7,791 nucleotides of DNA from CAIOSQ01 sp044359885 (GTDB taxonomy: Bacteria > Pseudomonadota > Alphaproteobacteria > CACIAM-22H2): the NCBI GenBank assembly GCA_044359885.1, contig JBIKLI010000211.1, positions 1 through 7,791 of the forward strand, given 5' to 3'. The position numbers and the translations under genes were made by a program. The notes under the pieces are model-generated. The model saw nothing but the letters and a program-made list of their open reading frames with translations, did not search any database and was not told the origin of the DNA. Every line of letters begins with the position of its first letter. Position 1 is the stretch's first letter. Below, piece by piece: positions 4,946 to 7,791 of this stretch.

Positions 4946-6298
4946 ATGACGACGATCGCCGAACGACTGGCCGACGCCTGCCGCGACGCCGCCCCAACCC
5001 CGGCGATGGAGACGGTCGCAGAGAATCTGCTGATCGACGTCGCGGGCATCTGCATCGCGGCGCGCGACAGCGACTTCATGCGCGCGGCCCGGCAGGCGGT
5101 CGACCCTGGCGGTCCGTGCAGCGTGCCGGGGGCCGCCGGCGGCTTCGCGCCGGCCGACGCGGCGATGCTGAACGGCACCGCGGCGCATGGCGAGGATTTC
5201 GACGACACCTACGAGGGCGGTCCCGTCCATGCGGGCGCCGTGATCCTCCCCGCCGCGCTCGCCATCGCCGAACGACACGGCGTCGGCGGCACCGCCGCGC
5301 GCCGCGCCATCGCGATCGGCGCCGAGATCACCTGCCGCCTGTCCGAAGTCGTTCCCAAGGCGGTCCACAAGGCCGGGTTCCACCCGACCGCCGTCTTCGG
5401 GGCGATCGGGGCCGCGGCCACGGCGGCGACGATGCTGGACCTGCCGCGCGAACGCTTCGTCGCGGCGCTCGGCATCGCCGGCAGCATGGCGTCCGGGATC
5501 ATCGAGTATCTGGCCGAGGGGACCTGGACCAAGCGCATGCATCCCGGCTGGGCGGCGCAGAGCGGGTACCGCGCGGCCCGGCTCGCGGCGGGCGGCTTCA
5601 CCGGGCCGCGCACCCTGTTCGAGGGCGTCCACGGCCTCTTCAACGGCTTCGCCCATGCGCGGCCCGCCGACTGGTCGCCCCTGCTGGACGGCTTCGGTCG
5701 CCGCTGGGTCGCCGAGACGATCGCCTTCAAGCCGTACGCCTGCGGCACGATGATCCATCCCTATATCGACTGCGCGATCCGGCTGCGCGCGCGCGGCGTG
5801 GATCCCGGACGCGTCGCGTCGATCGTCTGCGAGACGTCGGACGGCATTCTCCATCGCCTCTGGGAACCGCTGGAGGCGAAGCGCAACCCGCCCAACGGCT
5901 ACGCCGCCAAATTCTCGGTCCCCTTCGGCGTCGCCGCCGCCCTGGTGCTCGGCCATGCCGGGCTCGGCGCCTTCGCCGACGCCATGGCGACCGATCCGCG
6001 GCTGGTGGCGGTGGCCCGCAAGGTCGCCTATGTCGTCGATCCGGCCAACCCCTATCCGCGTCGCTTCACCGGCCATCTGCGCGCGACCCTCGACGACGGA
6101 ACGGTGATCGAGGAACGGCAGCCGCATTTCCGCGGCGGCGCCAGCGAGCCGCTCGCGCGCGCGGAACTCGAGGAAAAATTCCGCCTCAACTGCCGTCATG
6201 GCGGCTGGGACGACACGCGGACCGAGGCGCTGCTGGCCTTCGCCCGCGGCGCGCTGTCGTCCTCGGCCCCGCTGTCCCTCGCCGCCTGGCGCGGCTGA
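4946..6298 (+). CDS. MmgE/PrpD family protein (2-methylcitrate dehydratase / cis-aconitate decarboxylase superfamily)
   Basis: A 450-residue protein of normal family length, probably cytosolic. The family includes 2-methylcitrate dehydratase (PrpD), cis-aconitate decarboxylase (Irg1/CAD) and iminodisuccinate epimerase, all acting on polycarboxylic acids without CoA. Conserved blocks are LLIDVAGICIAAR (28-40), NGTAAHGEDFDDT (76-88) with HAGAVILPAALA (95-106), GFHPTAVFGAIGAAA (144-158), TKRMHPGWAAQSG (195-207), FKPYACG (261-267) with His271, and AKFSVPFG (321-328). Aligned by eye to human ACOD1, Asp84, Thr88, His95, His146 and Lys196 match the remembered active-site residues Asp93, Thr97, His103, His159 and Lys207, whereas the His277 position appears to be Gly267. 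Another activity is therefore likely. GAGG (4933-4936) lies nine bases before the ATG. An upstream in-frame ATG at 4700 is inside the GntR gene and was rejected. It is the last gene of the operon, 43 bases after the regulator. Confidence 0.9.
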   Translation: MTTIAERLADACRDAAPTPAMETVAENLLIDVAGICIAARDSDFMRAARQAVDPGGPCSVPGAAGGFAPADAAMLNGTAAHGEDFDDTYEGGPVHAGAVILPAALAIAERHGVGGTAARRAIAIGAEITCRLSEVVPKAVHKAGFHPTAVFGAIGAAATAATMLDLPRERFVAALGIAGSMASGIIEYLAEGTWTKRMHPGWAAQSGYRAARLAAGGFTGPRTLFEGVHGLFNGFAHARPADWSPLLDGFGRRWVAETIAFKPYACGTMIHPYIDCAIRLRARGVDPGRVASIVCETSDGILHRLWEPLEAKRNPPNGYAAKFSVPFGVAAALVLGHAGLGAFADAMATDPRLVAVARKVAYVVDPANPYPRRFTGHLRATLDDGTVIEERQPHFRGGASEPLARAELEEKFRLNCRHGGWDDTRTEALLAFARGALSSSAPLSLAAWRG

Positions 6299-6316
6299 CG
6301 CCGGACGGTCCCGGCC

Positions 6317-7663
6317 TCACGCGGCCTTCGGCACGCCGGCTTCCTCGAGCGCCGCCGCCTGCCGCCGCGCCAGCGCGGCGACGTCGAAATCGGCGATCAG
6401 GTCGTGGAACAGCCGGTGCCAGTTGATCTCGGCCCGCAGGTGCAGGAAGACGGAGCCGAGCCCGATCGCCGCGCGATCCATGAGCAGGAATTCGCGCGGC
6501 GGACGCACGCCCCCGATGCGGCGCAGTTCGGCATGCACGCCCTCGGCGACTTCGCGCCCATAGACGCCGGAATTGGTTTCCGTGATCGCGCGCGGCCGGT
6601 CTTCCATCAGCGGCGCATAGACGAAGGCGGCCCAGCGGTTCAGCGTCGCGATCGTCTCCTTGGACAGGTCGCGGAACCCCCAGGTGCCATAGGCGTGCAC
6701 GGCGAGCGCCTCGTCGTCGTCGCGCAGCGCGCGGTACAGATCGATCACGCCGCCGACGAAGGAGGACGGAAACACGCGGATCGCCCCGAAATCGAGCAGG
6801 TTCACCGCGTCGTCGGGCCGGATCGCGTAGTTGCCCAGATGCGGATCGCCGTGGATCACGCCGTAGTTGTAGAAGGGCACGTACCAGGCGCGGAACATGT
6901 TCATGGCGATGCGGTTGCGCCGCTCGACGGGCGCCTCGCGCGCCGTCAGCAGCGGTGCGCCGTCGAGCCACGTCATGGTCAGCAGGCGCCGCGTCGACAG
7001 CGCCGCGACCGGTTCCGGCACGTGCACCTCCGGCTCGTCGGCCAGCATGCGCGCATAGAGGCGCATATGCGCCGCCTCGCGCCGGTAGTCGAGCTCCTCG
7101 CGCAGCCGCGCCGAGATCTCCTCATGGATGGCGCCGGGATCGATGGCGCGGTCGTAGCGGCGATAGATCTCGAAGATCAGCTTCAGCTGCCGCAGATCGG
7201 CCTCCACCGCCGAATCCATGTCCGGATACTGAAGCTTGCAGGCGACGCGCGTGCCGTCGCGCAGGGTCGCGCGATGGACCTGGCCGAGCGACGCGGCGGC
7301 GGCCGCCTCGCGGCCGAACTCGGCGAATCGCGACGGCCAGTCGGGGCCCAGCTCGCCCTGCATCCGCCGCTTGACGAACACCCAGCCCATCGACGGCGCG
7401 TTGGACTGGAGCTGGATCAGTTCCTGGACGTATTCCTCCGGCAGCGCGTCCGGGATCGTCGCCATCAGCTGGGCGACCTTCATCAGCGGGCCCTTGAGCC
7501 CGCCCAGCGCCGCGCGCAGGTCGGCGGCGTGGCGGCCGCGATCGAGCTTGACCCCGAGGACGCGTTCGGCGGCGAAGCGCGCGCCCAGCCCGCCCATCGC
7601 GGCGCCGACGCGGGCATAGCGGCCGATACGGCCGCCGAGCGAGTTCTCGTCCCGGTTGGTCAC
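6317..7663 (-). CDS. ABC1/AarF/UbiB family atypical protein kinase-like protein
   Basis: A 448-residue ABC1 family protein. The family includes UbiB/COQ8, ATPases that support ubiquinone synthesis, as well as members of unknown role. Seen in order: the N-terminal signature region GPLMKVAQLMATIPDALPEE (58-77), where the family KxGQ motif reads KVAQ (62-65); the Ala-rich nucleotide loop AAAAASLGQVHRA (120-132); a lysine in VACKLQYP (Lys143); EELDYRREA (189-197); the catalytic-loop HGDPHLGNY (271-279); and the metal-binding DFG (291-293). All the usual kinase-like catalytic residues are present. No C-terminal transmembrane pair like that of E. coli UbiB is apparent, so it is probably soluble or peripheral. 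The start is GTG (7663), overlapping the stop of the upstream peptidase gene, with GAGG at 7671-7674. It converges on the MmgE/PrpD gene with only 18 bases between stops. A link to quinone synthesis is not demonstrated by the context here. Confidence 0.92.
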   Translation of the reverse strand: MTNRDENSLGGRIGRYARVGAAMGGLGARFAAERVLGVKLDRGRHAADLRAALGGLKGPLMKVAQLMATIPDALPEEYVQELIQLQSNAPSMGWVFVKRRMQGELGPDWPSRFAEFGREAAAAASLGQVHRATLRDGTRVACKLQYPDMDSAVEADLRQLKLIFEIYRRYDRAIDPGAIHEEISARLREELDYRREAAHMRLYARMLADEPEVHVPEPVAALSTRRLLTMTWLDGAPLLTAREAPVERRNRIAMNMFRAWYVPFYNYGVIHGDPHLGNYAIRPDDAVNLLDFGAIRVFPSSFVGGVIDLYRALRDDDEALAVHAYGTWGFRDLSKETIATLNRWAAFVYAPLMEDRPRAITETNSGVYGREVAEGVHAELRRIGGVRPPREFLLMDRAAIGLGSVFLHLRAEINWHRLFHDLIADFDVAALARRQAAALEEAGVPKAA

Positions 7664-7791
7664 GCGCTCGCCTCGAGTTCGTCGATGAACCCGGCGATCA
7701 CCGACAGGCCGCCTTCCCAGAATTCCGGATCGGCGGCGTCCAGCCCGAACGGCGCCAGCAATTCGCGGTGCCGCCGCGTGCCGCCGGCCCG
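7660..7791 (-). CDS. M3 family oligoendopeptidase (PepF-like), C-terminal fragment; 5' part beyond window
   Basis: The last 43 residues of a gene entering from the right edge, too short for length-based gene calling but in frame to a TGA at 7662-7660. The tail contains GGTRRHRELLAPFGLDAADP followed by EFWEGGLSVIAGFIDELEA, which resembles the conserved C-terminus of oligoendopeptidase F-type M3 zinc metallopeptidases (GG-x-K/R-x-H-x-ELL-x-x-GLD, a (D/S)P-x-F/W segment, then a terminal ID-ELE helix). The HExxH active site lies outside the window and cannot be checked. It overlaps the following kinase gene by four bases (GTGA), so the two are cotranscribed and probably translationally coupled. 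The family assignment rests on this tail alone. Confidence 0.7.
   Translation of the reverse strand, partial: RAGGTRRHRELLAPFGLDAADPEFWEGGLSVIAGFIDELEASA

Noticed and set aside
4628..6199. A 523-residue open frame on the minus strand opposite the regulator and MmgE/PrpD genes.
   Set aside because: Its translation is Arg/Gly/Ala/Asp-rich with no recognisable motif, and it mirrors a well-supported gene. Stop-free antisense frames are expected at this GC content.
2204..6298. Itaconate degradation (CoA-transferase, hydratase, citramalyl-CoA lyase).
   Set aside because: No CitE/HpcH-type lyase is present in the window and the crotonase-fold protein is not clearly a hydratase. It is kept only as one of several substrate ideas.
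6300..6315. GCCGG...CCGGC hairpin between the convergent stops as a bidirectional terminator.
   Set aside because: It has only a 5-bp stem and no T tract on either strand, which is not enough in this GC-rich background.

Overview
The window is very GC-rich, compactly coded DNA from what looks like an alphaproteobacterium. The main taxonomic clue is the proton-translocating transhydrogenase encoded as three separate cistrons (pntAA, pntAB, pntB), the Rhodospirillum rubrum arrangement; residue numbering in PntAA matches the R. rubrum protein at several remembered active-site positions. Genus cannot be decided from this sequence. There are no RNA genes, insertion sequences, CRISPR arrays or other signs of a mobile region.

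Layout. (1) Positions 1-2036, minus strand: pntAA-pntAB-pntB, with pntB running off the left edge. The gaps are 9 and 10 bases and each Shine-Dalgarno overlaps the preceding stop codon, so this is one transcript. (2) Positions 2037-2203: the only sizeable intergenic space, lying between divergent genes. It holds a perfect 10-bp GntR/FadR-like palindrome and candidate promoters on both strands. (3) Positions 2204-6298, plus strand: a probable four-gene catabolic operon encoding a family III (CaiB/BaiF) CoA-transferase, a crotonase-fold protein lacking both classical hydratase glutamates, a GntR-family regulator with an FCD ligand domain, and an MmgE/PrpD-family protein. (4) Positions 6317-7791, minus strand and convergent: an ABC1/AarF/UbiB-type atypical kinase, translationally coupled (GTGA overlap) to the 3' end of what looks like an M3-family oligoendopeptidase gene.

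How the genes may work together. The Pnt complex uses the proton gradient to make NADPH from NADH. The plus-strand cluster looks like a small regulated acid-degradation module. The CoA-transferase would activate a carboxylic acid, the crotonase-like protein would transform the thioester, and the MmgE/PrpD protein would isomerise, dehydrate or decarboxylate a polycarboxylic acid. The FCD regulator would sense the acid or an intermediate and act on the palindrome. The substrate is not identifiable from sequence, and no transporter, lyase or dehydrogenase lies within the window. This cluster, and especially its non-canonical crotonase, is the best candidate here for undescribed biochemistry. The rest is ordinary chromosomal content.
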